Source of the DNA: CADEDH01 sp965216205
GTDB taxonomy: Bacteria > Actinomycetota > Acidimicrobiia > Acidimicrobiales > SZUA-35
Direction of reading: 5' to 3'
Assembly: GCA_965216205.1 (NCBI GenBank)
Contig: OZ244139.1
Span: 3,782,001-3,846,000, forward strand
DNA: 64,000 bases
The position numbers were made by a program, and so were the translations under genes. Positions within the stretch are counted from its first letter, which is position 1. Each line of letters starts with the position of its first letter. A model generated the notes under the pieces. It saw nothing but the letters and a program-made list of their open reading frames with translations, searched no databases and was not told the origin of the DNA. Of this stretch, positions 1-8,849 are shown one piece after another.

Positions 1-123
1 GTTGCGAACGGGAACGAGACCGTTCCGACCGTCACCGTCGGCGATCGGTCCTACGTGAACCCGAGCCCCCGCGAGCTCGCGAAAGTCCTGGCAGAGGCGG
101 CGCCCCACCTCCTGTCCCCCTAG
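1..123 (+). CDS. Glutaredoxin-like protein (mycoredoxin type), C-terminal part
   Basis: The window opens inside an open frame that ends at TAG 121-123. The visible 40 residues contain NGNETVPTVTVGD followed by a NPS motif and a C-terminal helix (RELAKVLAEAA). NETVPTV with the cis-proline TVP, then VGD, matches the C-terminal half of mycoredoxin and glutaredoxin-like proteins of actinomycetes, which reduce mycothiol-mixed disulfides in the cytoplasm. The CxxC active site would lie upstream of the window and cannot be seen, so redox activity is inferred from family only. The stop is followed by about 200 nt before the next gene, so it is probably the last gene of its own unit. Confidence 0.7.
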   Translation, partial: VANGNETVPTVTVGDRSYVNPSPRELAKVLAEAAPHLLSP

Positions 124-325
124 TCGACGGGGGTCGAAGGCACCCTCGTCGAGCGGCGACCACGGCATCGTTGACCGTCCACGATCACCCTCACCGATGG
201 TGGGGGTCGATGATCCCAGGAGCCGCCTCTTGTTGGGCCCATGGAGTTGAGAACCGGGTGCAGTGGCATTAGAGTCCACCTCGCTGGCTCAGCCAGTAAC
301 CCGCCGCACAACATAAAGGGGATCC

Positions 326-562
326 ATGTCTGACGACAATGGTCGAAAAGCCCTGCACGCATATGTCAGCGATGATGCTCATGATCACTGGCACGGCTTT
401 GCAGCCGAGCAAGGGGTGAGCGTGAGTGCCATTCTCGAGGCACTCGCTCCCGAGCTCGACTTCGAGGCTCCGATCACCCACGAGGAGTTGGGTGCCCGGC
501 TGAACACCGTGGTCAAATCGGCTCGCAAGATCGACGCCCAGCGTCGACGGCGCAGACGGTAG
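326..562 (+). CDS. Small ribbon-helix-helix-like protein
   Basis: 78 residues. The N-terminal part reads as a short beta strand (ALHAYVSDD) followed by two helices (AHDHWHGFAAEQG then SVSAILEALAPEL), the pattern of MetJ/Arc/CopG-type ribbon-helix-helix DNA-binding proteins. The tail is strongly basic, ending in seven arginines after IDAQ. The ATG at 326 is preceded by AAAGGGG at 314-320, a usable ribosome binding site. There is no toxin-like partner next to it: a 500-nt spacer follows. A role as a small transcriptional regulator or nucleoid-associated protein is inferred from fold pattern and charge only. Confidence 0.6.
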   Translation: MSDDNGRKALHAYVSDDAHDHWHGFAAEQGVSVSAILEALAPELDFEAPITHEELGARLNTVVKSARKIDAQRRRRRR

Positions 563-658
563 GACCACAACAGAACAGCCGAGCAATCAGCACCGAGCAG
601 TCAGCAACGGGCGAATTCGAAGGATTGACGCTGTGAGCGTCGACGGAGGCGTGAAGTC

Positions 659-699
659 AGTGCCATTCGGCACTGCGAAGACAGTGCCAACTGGTACTG
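659..699. repeat. Two consecutive short inverted repeats
   Basis: The first is AGTGCCattcGGCACT (659-674), a perfect 6-bp stem with a 4-nt loop. The second is CAGTGCCAactGGTACTG (682-699), an 8-bp stem interrupted by one mismatch. The two share the AGTGCCA core, so the site looks like a duplicated dyad. It could be an operator for a dimeric regulator, for instance the RHH-like protein encoded just upstream, or simple mRNA structure. Confidence 0.45.
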
Positions 700-871
700 G
701 ACCGTCACTCACAGTGGAGCGGTAGGCAAGCGACACGAAGCCGAGCAGATCGGTTTCCCGGGTTGGTTCGACGCGCCTCGTCCGAGGTCGTCGCCGGGAG
801 TCGGTCGGGCGCGCTCGACTCTGCGCAACGCCGAGCAACACCTTCGAGCGAACCGGTTGCCGTGGTGCACT

Positions 872-927
872 GCGACCGTGCCCGCCGCGACGTACCCCCA
901 GGGGTCCGTCGCGGCGGGCACGGTCGC
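872..927. repeat. 27-bp near-perfect inverted repeat with a 2-nt loop
   Basis: Left arm 872-898 and right arm 901-927 are reverse complements with a single A/C mismatch; only CA separates them. The core GACCGTGCCCGCCGCGACG makes a very stable stem in RNA or a cruciform in DNA. No T-run follows, so it is not a standard intrinsic terminator for the upstream gene. It sits 142 nt before the parC ATG. Confidence 0.75.
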
Positions 928-1068
928 GTTGGTGGGGTCGCGTCGGTGGGATCGGGGGACAAATCGACGACAAGTGGCCGATTGCCACCAAAACCGGCGC
1001 CGGGTTGGCCATGATCGAAGCAGGCCCGTAGAACGAAGCCGAAGTAGAAGCTGAAGAAGAGAGTGTCC

Positions 1069-3480
1069 ATGTCGTCCCAGGGCGAGCTCCTCCCGTTTGC
1101 TCGCGAAGTCATCGACGTACCCGTCGACGACGAGCTCGGCGAGTCGTTCCTCGCGTACTCGCTGTCGGTGATCACCTCGCGGGCCATCCCCGACGTCCGC
1201 GACGGCCTCAAGCCCGTTCAGCGCCGGATCCTGTACTCGATGCAGGAGATGGGCCTGCGGCCCGACCGGCCCCACCGGAAGTGCGCCCACGTGGTGGGCG
1301 ACGTGATGGCCAAGTTCCACCCCCACGGCGACGGGGCGATCTACGACACGCTCGTCCGCCTCGGGCAGGACTTCGCCCGCCCGGTCACCCTCATCGATCC
1401 TCAGGGCAACTTCGGTAGCCTCGACGACCCGCCTGCCGCCTACCGCTACACCGAATGTCGTCTGACGCCCGCCGCGCTCGACCTGCTGGGCGAGATCGGC
1501 GAGGAGACCGTCGAGTGGCGCCCGACCTACGACGGCGAGACCGAGGAGCCGGCGTACCTCCCGGGGCTGCTGCCGAACCTGCTCGTCAACGGGACCTCCG
1601 GCATCGCGGTGGGGATGGCCACCAACATGCCCACCAACAACCTCGGCGAGGTTCGAGACGCCATCGAGCTCGTCATGAAGAAGCGGCGGCCCAAGCCGAC
1701 GATCGACGAGCTGTTGGCGGTGCTGCCCGGCCCTGACTTCCCCTCCGGCGGGATCGTGGTCGACGACGGCATCCGTGAGGCCTACGAGACGGGCCGGGGA
1801 ACGATCCGGATCCGGGCCAGGGCCGAGATGGTCAACGTCACCCGGAGCCGCAAGGGCATCGAGATCACCGAGCTCCCCTACCTCGTCGGCCCGGAGCGGG
1901 TGATCGGCAAGATCAAGGAGCTGGTCAACAACGGCAGGATCGACGGCATCGCCGACGTCAAGAACCTGTCCGACCGGACCTCCGGCCTCAAGCTCGTCGT
2001 GGAGTGCAAGACCGGCGTGAACCCGGAGCGACTCCTCGAGAAGCTCTATCGTCTCACCCCACTCGAGGAGACCTTCGGTATCAACAACGTGGTGCTGGTC
2101 GACGGGGTGCCGACGACCCTCGGCCTGTACGACCTGTGCCACCACTACGTCGAGCACCGCCTCGACGTAGTGGTGAAACGAACCGAGTTCCGGCTCCGCA
2201 AGGCCGAGCACCGGCTCCATCTCGTCGAGGGCCTCCTGATCGCGATCGACAACATCGACGAGGTCATCGCCATCATCCGCTCGTCGGCCGACACCCCCGA
2301 GGCTCGGGAACGGCTCATGGCCCGTCTCGAGCTGAGCGAGCTCCAGGCGAACTACGTGCTCGACCTCCAACTGCGGCGCCTGACCGCGCTCGCCTACGAG
2401 GAGCTGGTGGCCGAGAAGGCGGAGCTGCTCACCACGATCGACGACCTGAAGAAGATCCTCGGTTCGGAACAGCGGCGACGGACGATCGTGCTCAACGAGC
2501 TCGGCGAGGTCGTCGACAGGTACGGCTACGACCGTCGCACCACGATCATCGGGACCGATGACCTCCCCGATCTCGAGGAGCTCGAGGAGCGGGAGATCGC
2601 CGACCTGCCCGACACGCCCTGCGTGATCAGCCTGACCGCGTCGGGCCTCGTCGGCCGGGAGCCGCAGGGGACATCGAAGAGCTACAGCCCGTCGCGCCAC
2701 GACGTGTTGACCAGCGTGCTCATGACGTCCCTCCGTCAACCGGTCCTGGCGATCACCGCCGCTGGGAAGCTCCTCCGGGCGACTGCGGCGGACCTCCCCG
2801 AGGTCGGGGGTCGCAGCCGAGGGAAGGCGGCCGACGAATCGTTCGGCGCCGACCGGGGTGACTCCGTGATCACCGCGCTCGTCGCCGAGGGCGATCCCAT
2901 CCTCGTGGTCACGGCGCTGGGGGTGGTGAAGCGCCTCGAACGGTCGGCGCTGGCCGAGCTCCGGGCGGGGAAGACCGTGATCAAGCTGGCGAAGAACGAC
3001 CGGATCGTGGCAGCGTTCGCGGTGACCGACGCCGACGAGGTGGTGCTCGTGGCCTCCGACGCCCAGGCGTTGCGGGTGGCTGTTTCGACGATCAGCGTGC
3101 AGGGCCCGGCGGCCAAGGGCGTCGCCGGGATGGGCCTCCGGGGCAAGGCGAAGGTGATCGCCGCGGGGCCGGTCGAGCCGGATGGGGTGATCGTGACCGT
3201 CACCGACCGTGGCACCGCCAAGGCCACCTCGGTCGACGAGATCCCGGTGAAGGGACGCGGCACCGGCGGGCTCCGGCTCACGAAGTTCAGCGACGAGGCC
3301 CGGCTCGACTACGCCTGGACAGGGAACCCCGGTCGGATGATGTGCGTGGTCGGCCAATCGGGCGCGGCGACCAAGCCGGAGAACGCCCCCCAGCCGCTGC
3401 GCCTCCGGCCGTCCCGCCGTGACGGCACCAGCAAGACGACCCCGGCCAGGATCCTGGCCGTTGGACCCCTCCGGTGGTGA
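1069..3480 (+). CDS. parC: DNA topoisomerase IV subunit A (type IIA)
   Basis: 803 residues from ATG 1069, preceded by the purine-rich GAAGAAGAGAG; an in-frame GTG at 1063 would add two residues but is too close to that site. DNA cleavage and re-ligation subunit of a type IIA topoisomerase, acting with ParE to decatenate and relax chromosomes. Landmarks are GLKPVQRRILY near residue 45, the HPHGDGAIYD segment, and the catalytic tyrosine in RYTECRL (about Tyr127). The C-terminal domain shows degenerate beta-pinwheel repeats. The GyrA box QRRGGKG is absent (only GGRSRGK appears), which favours topoisomerase IV over gyrase. The stop TGA 3478-3480 is 4 nt from the parE ATG, so the two subunits are translated from one transcript. 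Confidence 0.9.
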   Translation: MSSQGELLPFAREVIDVPVDDELGESFLAYSLSVITSRAIPDVRDGLKPVQRRILYSMQEMGLRPDRPHRKCAHVVGDVMAKFHPHGDGAIYDTLVRLGQDFARPVTLIDPQGNFGSLDDPPAAYRYTECRLTPAALDLLGEIGEETVEWRPTYDGETEEPAYLPGLLPNLLVNGTSGIAVGMATNMPTNNLGEVRDAIELVMKKRRPKPTIDELLAVLPGPDFPSGGIVVDDGIREAYETGRGTIRIRARAEMVNVTRSRKGIEITELPYLVGPERVIGKIKELVNNGRIDGIADVKNLSDRTSGLKLVVECKTGVNPERLLEKLYRLTPLEETFGINNVVLVDGVPTTLGLYDLCHHYVEHRLDVVVKRTEFRLRKAEHRLHLVEGLLIAIDNIDEVIAIIRSSADTPEARERLMARLELSELQANYVLDLQLRRLTALAYEELVAEKAELLTTIDDLKKILGSEQRRRTIVLNELGEVVDRYGYDRRTTIIGTDDLPDLEELEEREIADLPDTPCVISLTASGLVGREPQGTSKSYSPSRHDVLTSVLMTSLRQPVLAITAAGKLLRATAADLPEVGGRSRGKAADESFGADRGDSVITALVAEGDPILVVTALGVVKRLERSALAELRAGKTVIKLAKNDRIVAAFAVTDADEVVLVASDAQALRVAVSTISVQGPAAKGVAGMGLRGKAKVIAAGPVEPDGVIVTVTDRGTAKATSVDEIPVKGRGTGGLRLTKFSDEARLDYAWTGNPGRMMCVVGQSGAATKPENAPQPLRLRPSRRDGTSKTTPARILAVGPLRW

Positions 3481-3484
3481 GGCG

Positions 3485-5551
3485 ATGACGACGAGGAAGA
3501 CGGCGACGAAGAAGACGAGCACGAGGAAGCGGGCAGGCGACAAGAGCGGGTCCGGGTACGACGCATCGAAGATCCAGGTGCTGGAGGGCCTCGACGCCGT
3601 CCGCAAGCGCCCGGGCATGTACATCGGCGGGACCGGCACCGAGGGCCTGCACCACCTCGTGTGGGAGATCATCGACAACGCCGTCGACGAGGCCGCCGCC
3701 GGCTACGCCACCCACGTCGACGTCGTCCTGCATGGCGACGGCTCCATCGAGGTCGCCGACGACGGCCGAGGCATCCCGATCGACCGGAAGGCCGACGGCC
3801 GAACCGGGCTCGAGGTGGTGTTCACCGAGCTGCACGCCGGCGGCAAGTTCGGGTCTGGCGCGTACACGGCGTCGGGGGGCCTGCACGGCGTCGGCGCATC
3901 GGTCGTCAACGCCCTGTCGACCAAGCTCGTGGCCGAGGTCGACCGCGACGGCGCGACCTGGCGCCTCGTGTTCCTCGACCGGGAACCGGGCAACTACCTC
4001 CCGTCCGGCAAGTTCAAGCCGACGTCGAAGCTGGCGAAGACCAGGAAGATCCCACCGAAGCGGACCGGCACGAGGGTTCGCTTCTGGCCCGACCTCGAGA
4101 TCTTCGACGCGGAGGCCAGGATCGACTACGAACGGGTTCGCGACCACGTCGCCCGGGTCTGCTTCCTGGTCCCGGGACTGCAGGTCAAGCTGCACGACAA
4201 ACGGGTCTCGGGCAAGGCCCCGGAGACGTTCGTGGCCAACGGTGGCCTCGCCGACTACGTCGACTACCTGTCGATCGGCGACAACGTCACCGACATCGTG
4301 ACCATCCACGACGAGGCCACCTTCGAGGAGAAGGTCCCCGTCGACGGGAAGCTCACGACCGTGACCCGACCCTGCACGATCGACGTGGCGGCCCGCTGGG
4401 TGAAGGGCTTCGACACGACCGTTGTCAGCTTCGTGAACACGATCCCCACCAGCGACGGCGGCACCCACGTGGCCGGCTTCGAGCGGGCGCTGTCGAGAGT
4501 GGCCAACGAGGATCTCCTGGCCGACACCAAGAAGCTCAAGAAGCTGGCGAAGTCCGGCAACGACCGGGCGGTCCCGAACGACATCCAGGAGGGTCTCGTC
4601 GCCGCGATCAAGGTGACCTTCCCCGAACCCCAGTTCAAGGGCCAGACCAAGCAGGAGCTCGGCACCCCCGCCGTGCAGTCGCTGGTGTACGAGACCGTGA
4701 AGTCCGGCCTCGGTGACTGGGTGGCCGGCGGTGGCAAGCGGTCGCAGATCAACGCCCTGCGGGAGAAGATCACCCAGGCGGTCCTCAACCGGGTTGCGGC
4801 CAAGCAGCAACTCGACGCCCGCCGCAAGGCGGCAAACCTCAGCTCCAACGGCATGCCGGACAAGCTCGCCGACTGCCGGGTGCACGGACCGGACTCCGAG
4901 CTCCTGATCGTGGAGGGCAACTCGGCCGCAGGACCGGCGAAGCAGGGCCGCGACGCCAGCACCATGGCGGTGCTGCCGCTCCGGGGCAAGGTGGTCAACG
5001 CCGGCAAGGCGACCCTCAAGCAGGTCATCGAGAACGCCGAGGCGCAGGCGTTGATCACGGCGGTCGGTGCCGGATCGGGCCGTGACTTCGACCTGAGCGC
5101 CAGCCGCTATGGCCGGATCATCATCCTGTGCGACGCCGACGTCGACGGCAGCCACATCCGGTGCCTGCTGCTCACCCTCATCTACCACCAGATGCGGCCG
5201 CTGTTGGAGGCGGGTCACGTCTACGCGGCGCAGCCACCGCTGTTCGCGGCGAAGCACCGGGGGGAGCCGGTCTACGCATACGACGAGGCGGCCCGGGCCC
5301 AACTGTCGGAGGAGCTCGGCATCCCGTCCGACAAGTGGAAGCGATTCAAGGGACTCGGCGAGATGAACGTGGAGGAACTGGCCGAGACCACGCTCAACCG
5401 GGAGACCCGGGTGCTGAAGCGGATGACGATGCACGAGGCGACCAAGGCGGCCAAGTTGTTCGACGTGCTCATGGGGAGCGACGTGGCCACGAGACGCGAC
5501 TACATCATTCGCAACTCGAGCCTGATCGACGCCGAGCTGCTCGACATCTAG
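3485..5551 (+). CDS. parE: DNA topoisomerase IV subunit B (GHKL ATPase, Toprim)
   Basis: 688 residues. ATPase subunit paired with ParC. The start is taken at ATG 3485, which opens with a lysine-rich leader (MTTRKTATKKT), rather than an upstream in-frame start inside parC. GHKL motifs are visible: EIIDNAVDEA (N box), DDGRGIP (G1) and GGLHGVGASVVN (G2). The Toprim domain begins at about residue 475 with VEGNSAAGPAKQGRD and continues with CDADVDGSHI; the first motif has Asn where most GyrB/ParE proteins have Asp (EGDSA). The metal-binding Glu and the DxD pair are retained, so activity is expected. The C-terminal QPPLF and KRFKGLGEMN motifs are intact. Co-transcribed with parC. Confidence 0.92.
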   Translation: MTTRKTATKKTSTRKRAGDKSGSGYDASKIQVLEGLDAVRKRPGMYIGGTGTEGLHHLVWEIIDNAVDEAAAGYATHVDVVLHGDGSIEVADDGRGIPIDRKADGRTGLEVVFTELHAGGKFGSGAYTASGGLHGVGASVVNALSTKLVAEVDRDGATWRLVFLDREPGNYLPSGKFKPTSKLAKTRKIPPKRTGTRVRFWPDLEIFDAEARIDYERVRDHVARVCFLVPGLQVKLHDKRVSGKAPETFVANGGLADYVDYLSIGDNVTDIVTIHDEATFEEKVPVDGKLTTVTRPCTIDVAARWVKGFDTTVVSFVNTIPTSDGGTHVAGFERALSRVANEDLLADTKKLKKLAKSGNDRAVPNDIQEGLVAAIKVTFPEPQFKGQTKQELGTPAVQSLVYETVKSGLGDWVAGGGKRSQINALREKITQAVLNRVAAKQQLDARRKAANLSSNGMPDKLADCRVHGPDSELLIVEGNSAAGPAKQGRDASTMAVLPLRGKVVNAGKATLKQVIENAEAQALITAVGAGSGRDFDLSASRYGRIIILCDADVDGSHIRCLLLTLIYHQMRPLLEAGHVYAAQPPLFAAKHRGEPVYAYDEAARAQLSEELGIPSDKWKRFKGLGEMNVEELAETTLNRETRVLKRMTMHEATKAAKLFDVLMGSDVATRRDYIIRNSSLIDAELLDI

Positions 5552-5565
5552 CCGCCGGCCCGTGG

Positions 5566-5571
5566 CAGACT
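5566..5571 (+). promoter_or_regulatory. Candidate leaderless -10 box for the small gene at 5578
   Basis: CAGACT lies exactly 6 nt before the ATG at 5578. The same geometry (hexamer, N6, start codon) occurs at 10196 and 15190 with TAGGGT and TAGACT. Actinomycetes commonly make leaderless mRNAs from TANNNT-type -10 boxes at this distance. A TCGACA at 5541-5546 could act as a poor -35 element. No Shine-Dalgarno sequence is present, consistent with leaderless translation. Confidence 0.4.
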
Positions 5572-5577
5572 GTGGGC

Positions 5578-5754
5578 ATGGGCGCACTCGCGGACCTGCT
5601 CGACAAGCTCCAGTTCTGGCGTGACGATTCACCAGCCGTTGCTGGCGCGCCGGACGCTGACGACGGGATCGACGCCTGCTTCACCCTGCCGGGCGCCGAG
5701 CTCGACGACCACGCCCCGGTCGTCGACTCGTCAGCCGACGAGGGCTGCCGGTAG
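5578..5754 (+). CDS. Small acidic hypothetical protein
   Basis: 58 residues starting MGALADLLDKLQFWRDD, an amphipathic helix, followed by an acidic, probably unstructured tail (DADDGID, ELDDHAPVVDSS). I do not recognise a family. Support for a real gene is positional: it lies directly after parE, the ATG is 6 nt behind a CAGACT box in the leaderless arrangement seen at two other genes here, and codon third positions are GC-rich. Its last 24 nt overlap the 3' end of the convergent helicase gene. It could still be a chance frame. Confidence 0.4.
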   Translation: MGALADLLDKLQFWRDDSPAVAGAPDADDGIDACFTLPGAELDDHAPVVDSSADEGCR

Positions 5755-7797
5755 CGGGTCGGCGTGCACGATGCCGAGGTGCTGCACCGCTCTCGTCATC
5801 GAGACATAGAGGTGGCGTAGCCCGGCGTCGAGCTCGACGATCTCGGCCGGTTCGATCACCACGACGGCGTCGAACTCGAGCCCCTTCACCGCGGCTGGGG
5901 TCACGAGCGCCACCGCATCGTGCCCCGGTAGTCCGGCCCCGCCCACCCGGTCGGCGGGAATGGCTCGCGCCTGGAGGGCCTCGATGATCGGCCCGAGTCT
6001 GGCGTCGACCGCCACCACGGCCACGCTCGCCGTGCGGTCCCGGAGCGCGGCCACCTCCTCGACCACCGCGCCGATCAGCTCGTCGGCCGGCACGGGCAGG
6101 ATGAGTGGTGGGTCGCCCCCGGCCCGCACCGAGCGGGCTGGCGTCACGCCCGGCGCGGCCTCGGGGAGCAGCCGGTTGGCGACGTCGAGAATCGCGGCCG
6201 GGACCCGGTAGCCGACGGTCAGCTCGGCCGTCGTCACCACCGGCTCCTCGCCGTCGATGTCGAGCTCGCGCCGCTGCTCGGTCAGGACAGCCACCGCGGT
6301 CGACCACGACGCGGCCGCCTGCGGCGTGGTGGCCTGGGCCAGGTCGCCGAGCACCGTCATCGAGCCCTTGTCGGCCCGCCGGGCCAGCATCCGCAACGCC
6401 ATCGGCGAGAGATCCTGAGCTTCGTCGACCACGACGTGGCCATAGCTCGCGGGAACACCGGAGAGGAGGTACTGCGCCTCGTCGAGGAGGGCGACGTCGC
6501 CGACGGTCCACGGTTCCTCGCTGGGCTTGCGGGCTGCCCCTCGCCGCAGCAACGCCCGCTCGTCGGCGTCGAGGACGCCGTCGGACGCCTCGGCCAGACG
6601 CTTGGGCGAGCTGTAGAGCCCCTGCACGATGGCGGCCGGGGCGAGCGTCGGCCACATCTTGTCGATCGCCTTCTTGAAGTCGGCGTCACTGCGGATCCCC
6701 GCCGTGAAGAGTGGCTCGCCACCGGGATCGACGCCGGGTCGGCTGCCGTGCCGGCGCCACGCCTCCTGCAGGACGAGACGACGGAACACCTCGCGTCCGT
6801 CGTTGACCGGGAGCCGGCGGCCGAGAACGGTCTTCTGGAGCCGATCGAGGTCGTCGGGCTCCAGCCGCACGCGGGCCAGCCCGGAGCGCAGCTCCAGGCC
6901 GTCGGCGAGCGGCTTGATCCTGGCCCGAACGGCCCGATCGACCACGCTGGCCAGCTCGACCCGGCCCTTCAGCCGGGCCACCTCGTCGGCGTCGACCGCC
7001 CGAACCCGGAACCGGGCCGACTGGAGCCCCTCGAGCGTCGTCTGGGTGGCGGCGGTCTCCCCCAACGACGGCAGGACCTCGGCGATGTAGCGGAGGAACA
7101 ACGGGTTCGGCCCCACGATGAGGACCCGCTTCTCCAGCAGCTCGATCCGGTGGGCGAACAGCAGGAACGCCGCCCGGTGCAGCCCGACCGCGGTCTTGCC
7201 GGTGCCGGGCCCGCCCTGCACGATCAGCAGCTCGCCGAGCGGGGCGCGGATGATGAGGTCCTGCTCGGCCGCGATGGTGGCGACGATGTCGCGCATCTGG
7301 CCAGTGCGGGACCGTTCCAGCTCAGCCAGGAGCGGATCGGGCAGGCCGCTGGCGGCGGGGGCGTCGGGATCGTCGAGATGCTCGTCGAGGAGGGCGGTGA
7401 TCGTCCGGTCGTCGACGATGAACCGGCGGCGGAGCTCCAATCCGCAGGGGTCGACGGCGGTCGCCCGGTAGAAGGCGGCCGAGACGGGCGCTCGCCAGTC
7501 GACGACCACCGGTTTCGACTCGGCGTCCTCCACGTGGCGACGGCCGACATACCACCGGTCGCCGTCCTCGGTGTCGATACGGCCGAAGCACAGCGGACCG
7601 GATCCCTCCCGGAGCGCCGCCTCTCGCCGCTTCAGGTGGAACTGGGCGATCTTGGCGTCGGCCGAGTCCTCGTCCCGCACGATCCGGTCGCTCATCGCCC
7701 GCACCGCCGACGCTCGCTGCGCCATCGCAGCGAGGCACTCGTGGGCGAGATCGAGGCGCGCCTGCTCGGCGGCCAGCTCGGCGTCCGAAGCGCTCAC
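5731..7797 (-). CDS. Superfamily 1 helicase of the HelD/HelR type
   Basis: 688 residues from GTG 7797, whose codon overlaps the upstream stop (GTGA, 7794-7797). An N-terminal helical region of about 110 residues (acidic, with WYVGRRHVED and VVVDWRAPVSAAFYRAT) precedes the Walker A motif GGPGTGKT (195-202), a UvrD-like motor, and motif II VVDEAQDLS. This arrangement is that of HelD-family ATPases, which in actinomycetes bind RNA polymerase, clear stalled complexes and can raise rifampicin tolerance (HelR). It lacks the 2A accessory layout of UvrD/PcrA. Last gene of a three-gene overlapping operon with the DUF2510 membrane protein and an EEP hydrolase. DNA helicase IV is the usual generic name; the RNA polymerase role is inference from family. 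Confidence 0.8.
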   Translation of the reverse strand: MSASDAELAAEQARLDLAHECLAAMAQRASAVRAMSDRIVRDEDSADAKIAQFHLKRREAALREGSGPLCFGRIDTEDGDRWYVGRRHVEDAESKPVVVDWRAPVSAAFYRATAVDPCGLELRRRFIVDDRTITALLDEHLDDPDAPAASGLPDPLLAELERSRTGQMRDIVATIAAEQDLIIRAPLGELLIVQGGPGTGKTAVGLHRAAFLLFAHRIELLEKRVLIVGPNPLFLRYIAEVLPSLGETAATQTTLEGLQSARFRVRAVDADEVARLKGRVELASVVDRAVRARIKPLADGLELRSGLARVRLEPDDLDRLQKTVLGRRLPVNDGREVFRRLVLQEAWRRHGSRPGVDPGGEPLFTAGIRSDADFKKAIDKMWPTLAPAAIVQGLYSSPKRLAEASDGVLDADERALLRRGAARKPSEEPWTVGDVALLDEAQYLLSGVPASYGHVVVDEAQDLSPMALRMLARRADKGSMTVLGDLAQATTPQAAASWSTAVAVLTEQRRELDIDGEEPVVTTAELTVGYRVPAAILDVANRLLPEAAPGVTPARSVRAGGDPPLILPVPADELIGAVVEEVAALRDRTASVAVVAVDARLGPIIEALQARAIPADRVGGAGLPGHDAVALVTPAAVKGLEFDAVVVIEPAEIVELDAGLRHLYVSMTRAVQHLGIVHADPLPAALVG

Positions 7798-8849
7798 CGG
7801 TCGATCCGATCCGAGCTGCGATCGTCGTCGCCGCGGTCCACCGGTCCGGTCAGCGCCCGGTAGATGCGTGTCAGGCCCACGACCCACACGACCGTCGACG
7901 CGCCACTGGCGAGCGCGTTGAACAGCTGGCCGATGGCGAACACCGCCGGGTTGTCGCCGAGCAGCTGGCTGAACTCGATCGTCTCCGCACCCGGTTCGAT
8001 CGGGGTCGACGCGCCGCCGGCGATGGCGGTGAACGGCGCAGCGAGGAAGCTCGCGACGAGCGAGAGCGTGACCGTCATCAGCAGCAGCAACGCCATCCGA
8101 CCGAACATCGCCCAGAAGCGCCGGTCGGTCAGCTGCCAGCTGAGTGCCACCGGCTGCTCGCCGGGCGGGGCGAGGCTGGCCCCGACCTGGGCCAACGACA
8201 GACGAACCAGGAGCCACGGCACCAGCACCAGGGCACCCAGCACGAGGAGCGCGCCGAGCGCAGGGGCGATCGCGATCGCGATGACGATGAGGAGGTAGAT
8301 GCCCACCATCGCACCGACGATCGGCGCGGTCGCCCGTAGGCCGCGGGGGAAGCGCCACAGCCCGGTGAGCATCGAGGTCGACCAGGGCTCCGGATCGTCG
8401 TCGGCCATGGCGTTGGCCTGCCGAGCTGCGGCCAGGGTCAGCAACAGCCAGGCCAGCACGCTCGCGACGAGGCTGACGACCAGCAGCCAGTAGTTGCCGG
8501 CGGTGGCGCTCGGGTTCGAGAAGCTCAGCTCGCCGGTCGTGCTGTCGCTCGTGAACGATGCGTCCCGGAGGGTGAGCCACACGGCGAAGCCGTTGAGCAA
8601 CCCGGTCGGAACCACCAGGAGCACGATCATCGGCAGGAAGTGACCCGACCTCGACAGGGCGATGCGGAACACCGCGTTCAGCCAGGAGGAGACCGGCTCG
8701 AGCTGGGAGATCGGTCCCGACCGGGCCCCCGGGTCGTCGGAGGTGTGGTCGGACCACGACGAACCGTCCCACCACCGGTAGCCGGTGCCGGTGATCGAAT
8801 CGGGGTACCAGCCAGGCGGGGGGCCGGATGGAGGTGGCGGATCGCTCAT
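7794..8849 (-). CDS. DUF2510 polytopic membrane protein
   Basis: 351 residues from ATG 8849. The N-terminal cytoplasmic part holds a DUF2510 motif (GWYPD, then YRWWDGSSWSDHT), common in actinobacterial membrane proteins. It is followed by about five to six hydrophobic segments, including LPMIVLLVVPTGLLNGFAVW, WLLVVSLVASVLAWLLLTLA and a very hydrophobic double helix around LGALLVLGALVLVPWLLV. The membrane region resembles the glycerophosphoryl-diester-phosphodiesterase-like or DUF4013-like membrane family, but I cannot assign it firmly. Its start overlaps the EEP gene stop (ATGA) and its stop overlaps the helicase start (GTGA), so the three are translationally coupled. Function unknown. Confidence 0.75.
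   Translation of the reverse strand: MSDPPPPSGPPPGWYPDSITGTGYRWWDGSSWSDHTSDDPGARSGPISQLEPVSSWLNAVFRIALSRSGHFLPMIVLLVVPTGLLNGFAVWLTLRDASFTSDSTTGELSFSNPSATAGNYWLLVVSLVASVLAWLLLTLAAARQANAMADDDPEPWSTSMLTGLWRFPRGLRATAPIVGAMVGIYLLIVIAIAIAPALGALLVLGALVLVPWLLVRLSLAQVGASLAPPGEQPVALSWQLTDRRFWAMFGRMALLLLMTVTLSLVASFLAAPFTAIAGGASTPIEPGAETIEFSQLLGDNPAVFAIGQLFNALASGASTVVWVVGLTRIYRALTGPVDRGDDDRSSDRIDR

Larger units (their letters stand above)
563..1068. other. 506-nt gene-free spacer with inverted repeats
   Basis: No convincing coding frame in either direction; the open frames here have atypical composition and start inside repeats. It holds two short hairpins (659-674 and 682-699) and a 27-bp near-perfect inverted repeat (872-927), annotated separately. 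Near 575-610 there are also degenerate direct repeats of a CAGCaCCGAGCA-like unit. The spacer separates the RHH-like gene from parC and probably carries the parC promoter, but no convincing -35/-10 pair could be assigned. Confidence 0.6.

Noticed and set aside
709..5632. Long minus-strand open frames opposite parC and parE
   Set aside because: Composition is His/Val/Gly/Arg-rich without motifs, while the plus strand carries complete topoisomerase IV subunits.
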